In this document: one piece after another, positions 27,099-35,289 of the stretch | Layout: each line of letters begins with the position of its first letter | How positions within the stretch are numbered: position 1 is the stretch's first letter | Assembly (NCBI GenBank): GCA_029979005.1 | Contig: JAPOIJ010000012.1 | Coordinates: forward strand, 1 to 51,305 | Source of the DNA: Planctomycetota bacterium | GTDB lineage: Bacteria; Planctomycetota; Planctomycetia; Pirellulales; Pirellulaceae | Direction of reading: 5' to 3' | Length of the DNA: 51,305 bases | Program-made: the position numbers and the translations under genes | The notes under the pieces: generated by a model | Databases searched by the model: none | Told to the model about the DNA's origin: nothing | The model's input: the letters and a program-made list of their open reading frames with translations, nothing else

Positions 27099-30000
27099 AT
27101 GGATTTGCCAGCTGCGGAAAACGAAAAATACGCAATCCTTGATCAAGTTCTCGGGTACCTCAATTTTTCGTCGGGTAACCATGACCCTCGTTTTTTTTCA
27201 AATCTGAACGAACTATTTCTGCTTTTCGATACACCCGACCCGAAAGAAATCCCAAAGGTTCGGGAAAATGAGTTCACAGCCTCACCACACCCTTCGTTGG
27301 TGCGTCAAGTCCGAGTCGCACTCGCTGACCGGCTGGAAAAAAACAAAGACTCCAATCCTGTTTTTCGAGATGCCACACAGGCAAACCGAGTCATTGAACT
27401 TGCCTTTGACAAAATCCTACCAGCGTACCGAACCTACCATCGGGATCTTCTATTTCATCAATCCGATGAATTCCTATTCAATTCATATTTCATCGGTCGC
27501 GTCATTGAGGCCATTCTTACGCGCGATCTCCCACTTGAAGAAACGAACGAAATCGTTGAATCTTCAATCAGTGCTCTCAACAATTTCCTCGGACACCGCC
27601 CGGTCGCGACACTCGAATCACAACAGATTGAACCATATCAACACGAGTGGATTCGCCCGGTTCCAATTTACATTCAAAAGGCAGGTGTCGCCTTTGGTCG
27701 ATATGAACAAATTACAAAACAGGCTCTTGAGATATTAAAGGAGACCAGTCCCCACATTCTCAGGGCGGCACATTTTGATCCGACAAAATTATCTGAACTT
27801 GCTATTGATCCACGTGCGTTTGATTTTGACCATCCAATTAACCAGCGCCCGAATCACCATTTTGGACAGTGGGATGAACACTCAATTGACGGCAACGGTT
27901 TTTTCCAACGCTTTATCGTTCACCAAGTGACGCTCGACTCACTCGTTGACCGCGCCTACGAAATGGCAGATGAAAACAGCGAACCAGAACGATTCCAAGA
28001 AGCCATGACAGAAGCCAGTGCCGTAATGGCTGGAACCATGTTGATGGCTTCCGGGATTTCGGGGAGCGGCCCCGGGACGTACGACTCCAACACAACCCTG
28101 GCGACATTACTTCCTGTGATTGCTGGTTACCGGGATCAGTTCTACGTCGACTTGATGCAACGTCTGCCGCAAGCTCACCGCGAGCGTCTTGAGAACGAAT
28201 CGAAAATAAAACACCAACCTTTCGGAAGCGTTCGCCAGGATCTCAATTCACGACTTGCTAAACGCCGAGCCTCTCAACTGGTCAACTGCCGCCTAGCAAG
28301 TATTTTTGCAAGAATGGGCTATCCTCTGGCGGCTGAAGAACAATCCAAGGTAGTTCCCGTCGCAGCGGCGCGAATTAGTTGTCAGATTGACTGCCTCCTG
28401 AGCGCCGCCACAGAGGCAACGTTACGGGGGGAACTCGACGAAGCTTTTGATTCCATTCCCGCCATCATGTCGCGATTAAAAAGAGGAATCAACTGCGGAG
28501 CCATTGTTGACCCGTGGAATATTCTGGGGTTCGATGCAAACTACAGCCTGTTCCCTGCGGTTGAAAATTCGGTTCGCGATCATCGCGTGCATGAGCTTGT
28601 TGACGTTATGGAACGAATTTTTGCCCACTGCTCACATCTTTGGAGCGAGGCGGCAGCCAACAATCGCCAAAAAATGTGCGTTGCGATTCGCAAGGAGTTT
28701 TTGTCGATCGTCAACTGGTGGCGTCAATTCGCGGCACACGAGGTCATGGCTGTTGATGCTGTCGATGCCGATGATATTTTCCAAGCCGCTGAACTGGTGG
28801 CAGACGCCTTAAGCCTTTGGCAAGCAGGCGGAGCGGCCACAGGCGACATCGAATTCTGGGCAGAGCACGCAGAGCTGTTTGATTCACCCAAAGCGTATGC
28901 GCTTGTCATTGACGCGTTAATGCAACGCTCGGATTATACAACATCGACTGCTCTATTGGTGCACTGGATGAGTCAGGCCGACTACATTCCACTCCAATTA
29001 GGTGATAGCTCTTTTCACCAACTTGTCTATCGCTGGGTAACAGAACAAAAAGATCTTCTAAACACTACCGACCCCGAAGAACTTCCTCCGGAAGACATTT
29101 GGAATCGCTTGCGCAAGTTTTATGATTTCATTGAAGCCAACGCAGGATTCTACTGGGATGTTCCCAGTTTCGAAGTTAACGGGCAAACCAATCGGCCCAA
29201 CCCAAGAGAGCAGTATCTTGACCAACTTGAGGGCGACGAAGAATTTGAAGACGCCGAAGAGGTTGACGAAGAGGAGGATCTTTTTCGACATGCCTACGAC
29301 GATGTCACTTACACCGACACCACCAACGACGGCAACGAAGGTGAGATATTTGAAGGAAATACTAATTCGGATGACGATTTAGAAGCGGAAGTAGACCGAG
29401 TTCTCGACCGTCTGGAATTCCTTAACACGGTATCTGAATACTGGAGCGTTGCAGCCACCATTCCTTTACCAGTCATTTCCCGCGAGCAACTCACCGAAAA
29501 AATCACTGATCGCTTGATGAAACGTAGAGAAATCATAAACAACTGGATTTCTCAAGCTGCGAAAAACCGAAAACAGCTCCTCGAACTTCTTGAGTCAATT
29601 AATCGATACCAACTGCCAACGCTAGGCTCTGACCATGACGCGATGCTGCTGTACGACCAACATCGCCTGTGCAGAGACTCTCTTTTAGATTTAACCATTA
29701 GCACGTGCATCGAAACGGAAAACGCGATCAGGATGCTTGCCGCTGTCATCAAAGCGGTTGACTATCTGGTAGATGGAATTGATTTCCCTGCGAGCAATGC
29801 CTCCGCAAATGCCCCTCAATCCACGGACTCAACAACTTCCGATAAGCTACCGAACGCAACTACCCATGCGGCATCAGGGGAAGAGTCTTTTGTAAACGGC
29901 AGTGCACCGGTGGTCTTTGCCTATGCAGCAATCTTGATGCAAAACGCCGAATTAGTGATCAACAACTTCCCGGCGTTGACTAATTACCTCCAAAAAGAAT

Positions 30001-31286
30001 CACTTCTCTACGTACCGCTTTCCAAAGGTGGAGACCCGGCAGCAATCGTCCGTGCGAGAGTAGTGCAAACAGCCATTCTCGATCTCTTACAGAGAATGCC
30101 ATCGCTCGGCTTAATGACCGAGACATTTGAATTGACCCAAACGACTCTCCGAATGGAGCGAGAGAATCCAATTGGACGCGGCGCGGTCACTGAGTTTGAC
30201 GAAATTTTTGAAGTCGCCTTTACGTCGATGGTGCACGTTCTTGTGCAGGCAAATGAAAACATTCGTGAACAACGAATTAACGCGGGCGAAGATAAAAAGT
30301 CCGTTGATGATGAAACTCAAACCAATCTGTTTGAGTGCACCGAGATGCTCACCGAAAGTATGTTGATGCTCTGGCTCGACCACAGCCGCACCCTGAGACT
30401 AAGTGTTTTAGAAAAAGTGCACGACGCCCAAGCTTGGGAACGCATGGTCGCCTTTATCCAGACTTATGGTCGCGGCCTATTCACTCAGCAGTTCTTGCAT
30501 CTGGGCAACATTCGCGGCATTCTACACCAGGGAGTAGACCGGTGGTTAACGGAGGTTCAGAAATCAGGAGCCGCAGTTGACCTGAGATTGTTCGACGAAC
30601 TGGAACTGGCGTTACCTCGCGAGAAAGCGGTTCGGTATCTCAGCCTTATCCTTGAAAGTATCATTGAAAATTACAATGAATACCGCGATTACAATACGAC
30701 AACCACACAATCGGACAATGGTGAATCGCTGCATATGTTTCTAGATTTTTTGAGACTGCGCAGCCGTTATGATCGAGTCTGCTGGAACTTAAAACCTGTC
30801 ATCTGGGCTCACCAAATCCTTGTAAACGATCAGGAGAACGGCGTTGCCAGAATGTGGCGCCGCTCGCTTACTGAACGTGTCGGTCCTGAGGCAGACAAAT
30901 ATTTAAAAATCCTTGAAGAGCTTAGAAGCAAGTACTCGATTCGAATGGAGTCCGTCTCCAGGAGGCTCGAAGGAAGATTTGCCCACCAAATGCAAATCGA
31001 CCGGTTGAAAGCCCTTGTCGCTCCAGCAATGAAAGATCCCCACAACCGAAAATCGGCAAGGGTGTTTGAGTTGTTAAATCACGAGGCGAAAGCATTTGCA
31101 AGATCAACCATGGGTGTCGGAGTCGACTTGCCGGCCTGGCTTGCCGCACTTGAGAGCGAAGTTCAACTTAATTTACTACCCTCGCGAACGCCCTCGACAG
31201 GAAACAATCTCACGGTCAAACCTCCAACACCGTGCATTTCAGAGCTTCGCGCACAGCTTGAGAAATTAACGCAGACGAAAGAATGA
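27099..31286 (+). CDS. Large protein of unknown function
   Basis: A 1395-residue protein that I do not recognise. There is no signal peptide or membrane helix, so it is probably cytoplasmic. Composition suggests mostly alpha-helix in long arrays, perhaps a superhelical scaffold. A block of about 60 residues near 705-765 is strongly acidic (EGDEEFEDAEEVDEEEDLF) and probably disordered. A second low-complexity Ser/Thr/Asn/Ala linker lies near 900-930. The N-terminal half has a Gly-rich turn (GTMLMASGISGSGPGTYDS). The C-terminus ends in a Pro/Thr linker and a short helix. No enzyme motif such as Walker A, HEXXH or HRD was found. It stands alone, flanked by long intergenic stretches. From general memory, proteins of this kind occur across Pirellulales, but I could not verify that here. 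Confidence 0.85.
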   Translation: MDLPAAENEKYAILDQVLGYLNFSSGNHDPRFFSNLNELFLLFDTPDPKEIPKVRENEFTASPHPSLVRQVRVALADRLEKNKDSNPVFRDATQANRVIELAFDKILPAYRTYHRDLLFHQSDEFLFNSYFIGRVIEAILTRDLPLEETNEIVESSISALNNFLGHRPVATLESQQIEPYQHEWIRPVPIYIQKAGVAFGRYEQITKQALEILKETSPHILRAAHFDPTKLSELAIDPRAFDFDHPINQRPNHHFGQWDEHSIDGNGFFQRFIVHQVTLDSLVDRAYEMADENSEPERFQEAMTEASAVMAGTMLMASGISGSGPGTYDSNTTLATLLPVIAGYRDQFYVDLMQRLPQAHRERLENESKIKHQPFGSVRQDLNSRLAKRRASQLVNCRLASIFARMGYPLAAEEQSKVVPVAAARISCQIDCLLSAATEATLRGELDEAFDSIPAIMSRLKRGINCGAIVDPWNILGFDANYSLFPAVENSVRDHRVHELVDVMERIFAHCSHLWSEAAANNRQKMCVAIRKEFLSIVNWWRQFAAHEVMAVDAVDADDIFQAAELVADALSLWQAGGAATGDIEFWAEHAELFDSPKAYALVIDALMQRSDYTTSTALLVHWMSQADYIPLQLGDSSFHQLVYRWVTEQKDLLNTTDPEELPPEDIWNRLRKFYDFIEANAGFYWDVPSFEVNGQTNRPNPREQYLDQLEGDEEFEDAEEVDEEEDLFRHAYDDVTYTDTTNDGNEGEIFEGNTNSDDDLEAEVDRVLDRLEFLNTVSEYWSVAATIPLPVISREQLTEKITDRLMKRREIINNWISQAAKNRKQLLELLESINRYQLPTLGSDHDAMLLYDQHRLCRDSLLDLTISTCIETENAIRMLAAVIKAVDYLVDGIDFPASNASANAPQSTDSTTSDKLPNATTHAASGEESFVNGSAPVVFAYAAILMQNAELVINNFPALTNYLQKESLLYVPLSKGGDPAAIVRARVVQTAILDLLQRMPSLGLMTETFELTQTTLRMERENPIGRGAVTEFDEIFEVAFTSMVHVLVQANENIREQRINAGEDKKSVDDETQTNLFECTEMLTESMLMLWLDHSRTLRLSVLEKVHDAQAWERMVAFIQTYGRGLFTQQFLHLGNIRGILHQGVDRWLTEVQKSGAAVDLRLFDELELALPREKAVRYLSLILESIIENYNEYRDYNTTTTQSDNGESLHMFLDFLRLRSRYDRVCWNLKPVIWAHQILVNDQENGVARMWRRSLTERVGPEADKYLKILEELRSKYSIRMESVSRRLEGRFAHQMQIDRLKALVAPAMKDPHNRKSARVFELLNHEAKAFARSTMGVGVDLPAWLAALESEVQLNLLPSRTPSTGNNLTVKPPTPCISELRAQLEKLTQTKE

Positions 31287-31413
31287 GCACGCTTGCCGGT
31301 CTTAAAAAATCTTTCAACGCTTAATTTTCAATCGCTTCCTCCACCCGCTACACTTGTAAGCATGTGTGGGTAAGCCCATCATTTTTTCCTAACTCGCGTC
31401 ATTGAGACAAATC

Positions 31414-33093
31414 ATGCGCCAACTAATTTTGCGTTTCTCATTTTTAATTCTCATCCTCAACCTCGCGACTCCGCAATCATTGTTTGCCGAGAAACCAAAT
31501 ATCATTTTCATTCTGGCTGACGACTCCGGCTTTTCCGATCTTGGATGCTACGGCAGTGAAATTCAAACACCGAATCTTGATGGCCTCGCTAAGAACGGCC
31601 TCATGTTCACCCAGTTCTACAATACCGGACGCTGCTGGCCGACACGGGCGGCTTTACTGTCCGGCTATTACCCTCACATGGTGCATCGCGACAAACTCCC
31701 CGACTTAAACATCATTGGAGGGAACCGCGGTGCTCGGCAAGAATGGGCTCGACTCCTTCCAGACTTTCTGAAACCGCTGGGATACCGGAACTACCACAGT
31801 GGAAAATGGCACATTGACGGAAAGGTTCTCGCGGGTGGATTTGATCGCTCGCTCGACATGAGAAACCAAGGAAATTTCTTTACCGCCAAAGGAAATATGG
31901 TCGACGACCAACCGGTCAAAATCAACGATAATGAAAACAGCTACTATGCAACGACAGCCAATGCTGATCATGCGATCGCCTGCCTACAGGAGCATGCCGA
32001 AAAGTATGCCAATCAACCGTTCTTTCACTACATTGCTTTCATCGCACCTCATTTCCCCCTCCATGCAAAACCGGAGGACATTGAGAAATACGCGGACAAG
32101 TACCTTGGAGGATGGGACCAAATGCGTACTGAGAGGTATCAACGGCAGCTCGATCGACAACTGCATAAGACAACGCTGTCAAAACTTGAGCCCGAGATAG
32201 GGCCTCCCTACAAATTCCCCGATGCCTTTAAAAAACTGGGAAGCGGTGAAATTGACCACCCCGCCAATTGGAATGACTTGACCGCCGAGCAGAAAAAATT
32301 CCAAGCCACCAAAATGGCCATCCACGCCGCAATGGTAGACCGAATGGATCAGGAAATTGGCAGGATCCTGAAGCAACTCAAAACAATGGAGGTGTTCGAC
32401 AACACGCTGATTTTTTTCGCATCGGACAACGGTGCCAGTGCTGAAATAATGGTGCGGAACGGTGGCCACGATCCGCTCGCGCCTCCGGGTAGCGCCGCCT
32501 CTTACCTCTGCCTCGGGCCGGGATTTTCGAGTGCCTGCAATACACCTTTTCGGCGGCATAAAACCTGGGTCCATGAGGGTGGAATCAGCACACCTTTGAT
32601 TGCCCACTGGCCCGCTGGAATTTCTTCCCGCGGCGAACTTAGAAATACTCCATCGCATGTTATTGACATCGTCCCCACAATTCTCGACGTACTCAATCTT
32701 AAAAAACCTGAAAAATGGAACGGCGTGCCTATACCTAAAGCGCCCGGGAAAAGCCTATTGCCTGCGTTTCACGCAGACGTCACGGTTCAGCGCGATCTAC
32801 TTTGGTGGTTCCACGAAGGCAATCGAGCGATTCGCATAGGTGATTTCAAACTCGTCGCCGCCAAAGACGACCCATGGGAGCTTTATGATCTGTCTGACGA
32901 CCGCGCAGAATCCAAAAACCTTATCAATCAATATCCAGACAAAGCTGCTCGCCTTAAAGACCAATGGGAAAAGCAGCTGAATAAAATTAGCGAAATTGCG
33001 ATTCTGACCGCACCAAAGAAAAAAGCCGGAAAGAGAATCGAAAGAAAGAAACAATCAGCAAAGAAATCGCCTTTACCCGGCGCCGAAAAATAA
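31414..33093 (+). CDS. Secreted sulfatase (arylsulfatase family)
   Basis: A 559-residue exported sulfatase. Signal peptide: LILRFSFLILILNLATPQSLFA, 22 residues, broken here only by family-type variation, with the mature protein starting at EKPN. The metal-binding start NIIFILADDSGFSDLGCYG and TPNLDGLAKNG are canonical. The formylglycine site is CWPTR with Cys74, the C-X-P-X-R pattern that needs a formylglycine-generating enzyme. Further conserved parts are SGKWH, FFASDNGA and WHEGG-like KTWVHEGGISTPLIAHWP. The C-terminal ~20 residues are Lys-rich. Planctomycetes carry many sulfatases for sulfated algal polysaccharides; the exact substrate is not readable here. A TTG at 31402 could open the frame, but ATG 31414 gives the better signal peptide. 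Confidence 0.95.
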   Translation: MRQLILRFSFLILILNLATPQSLFAEKPNIIFILADDSGFSDLGCYGSEIQTPNLDGLAKNGLMFTQFYNTGRCWPTRAALLSGYYPHMVHRDKLPDLNIIGGNRGARQEWARLLPDFLKPLGYRNYHSGKWHIDGKVLAGGFDRSLDMRNQGNFFTAKGNMVDDQPVKINDNENSYYATTANADHAIACLQEHAEKYANQPFFHYIAFIAPHFPLHAKPEDIEKYADKYLGGWDQMRTERYQRQLDRQLHKTTLSKLEPEIGPPYKFPDAFKKLGSGEIDHPANWNDLTAEQKKFQATKMAIHAAMVDRMDQEIGRILKQLKTMEVFDNTLIFFASDNGASAEIMVRNGGHDPLAPPGSAASYLCLGPGFSSACNTPFRRHKTWVHEGGISTPLIAHWPAGISSRGELRNTPSHVIDIVPTILDVLNLKKPEKWNGVPIPKAPGKSLLPAFHADVTVQRDLLWWFHEGNRAIRIGDFKLVAAKDDPWELYDLSDDRAESKNLINQYPDKAARLKDQWEKQLNKISEIAILTAPKKKAGKRIERKKQSAKKSPLPGAEK

Positions 33094-33149
33094 AAACCAG
33101 TCGCCAATAAAAGCGGCAATCGAAAACCTAGAGGCGTCAGCGTGTGGAG

Positions 33150-33977
33150 TTAATTTGCGGGAATCAAAACTTCACCGCGACCGCCCTGCAAAAAATCTCC
33201 ATGGAAGAGTTCAAATTTTGTTTCTAACTTTGAAACGTCGACATCAAACTCAGGATGAGTCTGTTTTAACCAATTCGTAATCAGTGAAACGGCGGGCAGC
33301 CCGAAGGTTCCGCCCTGCTGAAAACTCGCAGGCAATGAACGGTGCAGGCCTCCTCCAAGAATAATCGTTCCCCGAATCATTTCTGCTCCGACATGCTCTC
33401 CGGTTTTACCGAACACAACTATCGTACCGGCTCGCATTGACCAACCCAGCAAATCCCCTGCGTCATCCCCAACGATGAGCATACCGCGCCGCATCAACTC
33501 TCCAGCACCTTTTCCCACGCTCCCACGCACCAGAATCGTTCCTCGATTCATCCCAACTTTTGAGCCCGGCAACACCGCGCCGACGGAGTCACCCGCATCA
33601 CCTTCAACAGCAATCACCCCACCGGTCATCTCTGCTCCAAGGTGATCACCAACATCCCCCGTCGAGCGGATTTCCCCACCAGACATTTGCACCCCGATAC
33701 GATTCCCCGCATCTCCACAAATCCGAATAACTCCCGATGTCATCCCCATCCCAATGCCATTCACATTATGAAGTGGGCCATCGAACACAACGGGATCTTC
33801 CTGCCCCAGTGTTCCCGAAATGCGGAACAGCTCACCTAAAGCAACCGACTCGTTACCGCACGGTACGGGCAACGATCTAATCTGATCGGCCGTTTTCCCC
33901 AACAGTAACTCAGGAATAATTCCATTTGCCTCAATTGAGATATTATTTTCGGCTTGCTGGTAAAGCGTGAGAGCCAT
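33150..33977 (-). CDS. fhcC: Formylmethanofuran dehydrogenase subunit C-like protein (FhcC type)
   Basis: A 275-residue protein whose centre (about 60-225) is a right-handed beta-helix of repeated G-x-x-G-x-x-x-x-G-G-x-I units (MSGGEIRSTGDVGDHLG, MTGGVIAVEGDAGDSVG). This is the fold of the C subunit of formylmethanofuran dehydrogenase, shared with the C-terminal domain of glutamate synthase. In bacteria with tetrahydromethanopterin-linked C1 metabolism, FhcABCD forms a formyltransferase/hydrolase complex that releases formate. Planctomycetes are known to carry this pathway. Subunits A, B and D are not in the window, so the operon is split or lies elsewhere. The gene faces away from mobA with 90 bases between their starts. 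Confidence 0.9.
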   Translation of the reverse strand: MALTLYQQAENNISIEANGIIPELLLGKTADQIRSLPVPCGNESVALGELFRISGTLGQEDPVVFDGPLHNVNGIGMGMTSGVIRICGDAGNRIGVQMSGGEIRSTGDVGDHLGAEMTGGVIAVEGDAGDSVGAVLPGSKVGMNRGTILVRGSVGKGAGELMRRGMLIVGDDAGDLLGWSMRAGTIVVFGKTGEHVGAEMIRGTIILGGGLHRSLPASFQQGGTFGLPAVSLITNWLKQTHPEFDVDVSKLETKFELFHGDFLQGGRGEVLIPAN

Positions 33978-34067
33978 AGGATGCCTTAAACAAATCAGCT
34001 AGTTTGATTATCAATTCGACGTGGGACACTATCGTCTATTTTAAACTGCGAACTTTACTCCTCCAAC

Positions 34068-34733
34068 ATGCCCCAACCTCCTCATCTCGAAACCAATTTA
34101 GGCGCAATTGTTCTCTGTGGAGGCAAAAGTACGCGACTTGGCATTGATAAAACGCAGCTCATTTTTCATGGACAAACATTTCTAGAGCGAGTGGTTTCCC
34201 AGGTGGAACAAGCCTGTCACCCCGTCATTCTTGTCGGGGATACTGATTTCAGCCAGCATCAGCTTCCACCAAATGTGCAATGGGCGACTGATGAAAATCC
34301 CAATTGCGGTCCACTGGAAGGAATACGCGTTGGCTTGGCCAAACTGGCTTCCCAAGTTGATTTTGCGTTCGTTACCAGCTGTGACGTGCCCCTGATTGCC
34401 CCGCAACTCATTCGTTTTCTGTTTGATAAAATTTCCAGCTACGAAGCCGTCGTCCCCGTTTCAGACGAACGTATTTTTGGCATGACCGCTGTCTACCGCA
34501 CAGAACTCCACGGCGTAATCGCCGAAAGAATTCAGAACGAACAACTGCGCGTGTCCGAGTTAGCTACCGCATTCCAAGCTCACCAGATACCCGTCGATCT
34601 GCTTCGTGAGATCGATCCTGAGCTCGATTCGATGACCAACATTAACTCCGCCTCCGACTACTACAACCTACTGAAGCGGTTTGGCCTGGAGCTTTCTTCT
34701 GAACTTCAGACCCGTATGCAAGATAACAAATAA
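34068..34733 (+). CDS. mobA: Molybdenum cofactor guanylyltransferase
   Basis: MobA attaches GMP to molybdopterin to give the MGD form of the molybdenum cofactor. The 221-residue protein has the nucleotidyltransferase signature LCGGKSTRLGIDK (about 17-29). It also has ATDENPNCGPLEGIRVGL and the metal-binding stretch FAFVTSCDVPLIAPQLI, in the expected order and spacing. The C-terminus has NINSASDY, common in MobA. The start is an ATG without a clear Shine-Dalgarno site. No other molybdenum cofactor gene is near. Divergence from fhcC is suggestive because archaeal formylmethanofuran dehydrogenases use MGD, though bacterial Fhc is thought to lack it. Confidence 0.93.
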   Translation: MPQPPHLETNLGAIVLCGGKSTRLGIDKTQLIFHGQTFLERVVSQVEQACHPVILVGDTDFSQHQLPPNVQWATDENPNCGPLEGIRVGLAKLASQVDFAFVTSCDVPLIAPQLIRFLFDKISSYEAVVPVSDERIFGMTAVYRTELHGVIAERIQNEQLRVSELATAFQAHQIPVDLLREIDPELDSMTNINSASDYYNLLKRFGLELSSELQTRMQDNK

Positions 34734-34779
34734 ACAGCGCAGACTTTCTCGTCCCACTCGTTCCACAGTCACGGGAGCG

Positions 34780-34814
34780 AAAAAAAAACCGCACTGCTGA
34801 AATCAGCAATGCGG
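34780..34814 (-). terminator. Rho-independent terminator, minus strand
   Basis: An 11-bp stem with one mismatch (CCGCA, mismatch, TGCTG; AAAT loop) occupies 34789-34814. On the minus strand it is followed directly by nine Ts (plus-strand A-run 34780-34788). On the plus strand there is no T-tract, so it serves leftward transcription. The nearest minus-strand gene, glgP, ends about 475 bases upstream. Confidence 0.8.
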
Positions 34815-34907
34815 CATGTAAAAGATACTCCGAATGAAGATAGCGATGGGAGTCGCTGGGAGAAAGATGTAAGCCAGGCGTGCTAAGCACAAGCCGTTTA
34901 ATGACCT
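34780..34907 (-). ncRNA. Candidate small RNA ending at the terminator
   Basis: A possible minus-strand promoter (TTGACG at 34936-34941, TAGGGT at 34914-34919, 16-base spacer) would start a transcript near 34907 ending at the terminator, about 125 nt. Besides the terminator, the transcript could form GTGC/GCAC and AGCGA/TCGCT hairpins. No ORF fits. The alternative is a long 3' untranslated region of glgP. Confidence 0.3.
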
Positions 34908-35289
34908 AGACCTACCCTAAAATTGGTCCCTCAGCCGTCAAGTTTCGGAGATATCCTATTTCGTCAGGTTGTTGGATTAACCGATAAAGGAATATCCAAA
35001 CAACAAGTTATTCAAAATGCGTAGTGAACCACGCCATGGTTGTTAATCAATCGTCCCAAGAACTAAAAAAAAATCAAGGTAAGTTCTGAATGGAATACCA
35101 ACTTCACTGTTTAACACAGCGGGAGCGATTTATAGGGAATCCATCGACACGAGTCGATAGAAAACACGTCAAGAAATCAAAATTTAACGATAAATCCTTG
35201 CGATAAAATATTTGTCAATAATTTCCATCATCACACCGGCTTAGGACCGGGATTTGCTAAGGACAAATTATCCACCGCCGACTCCTTGC
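34815..35289. other. Non-coding stretch downstream of glgP
   Basis: About 475 bases between the terminator and the glgP stop with no coding character. It holds an ATCGAC/GTCGAT hairpin (35143-35158, 4-base loop) and an imperfect stem of about 10 bp (34968-35004, one bulge). These may be part of a long structured 3' end of the glgP message. Confidence 0.4.
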
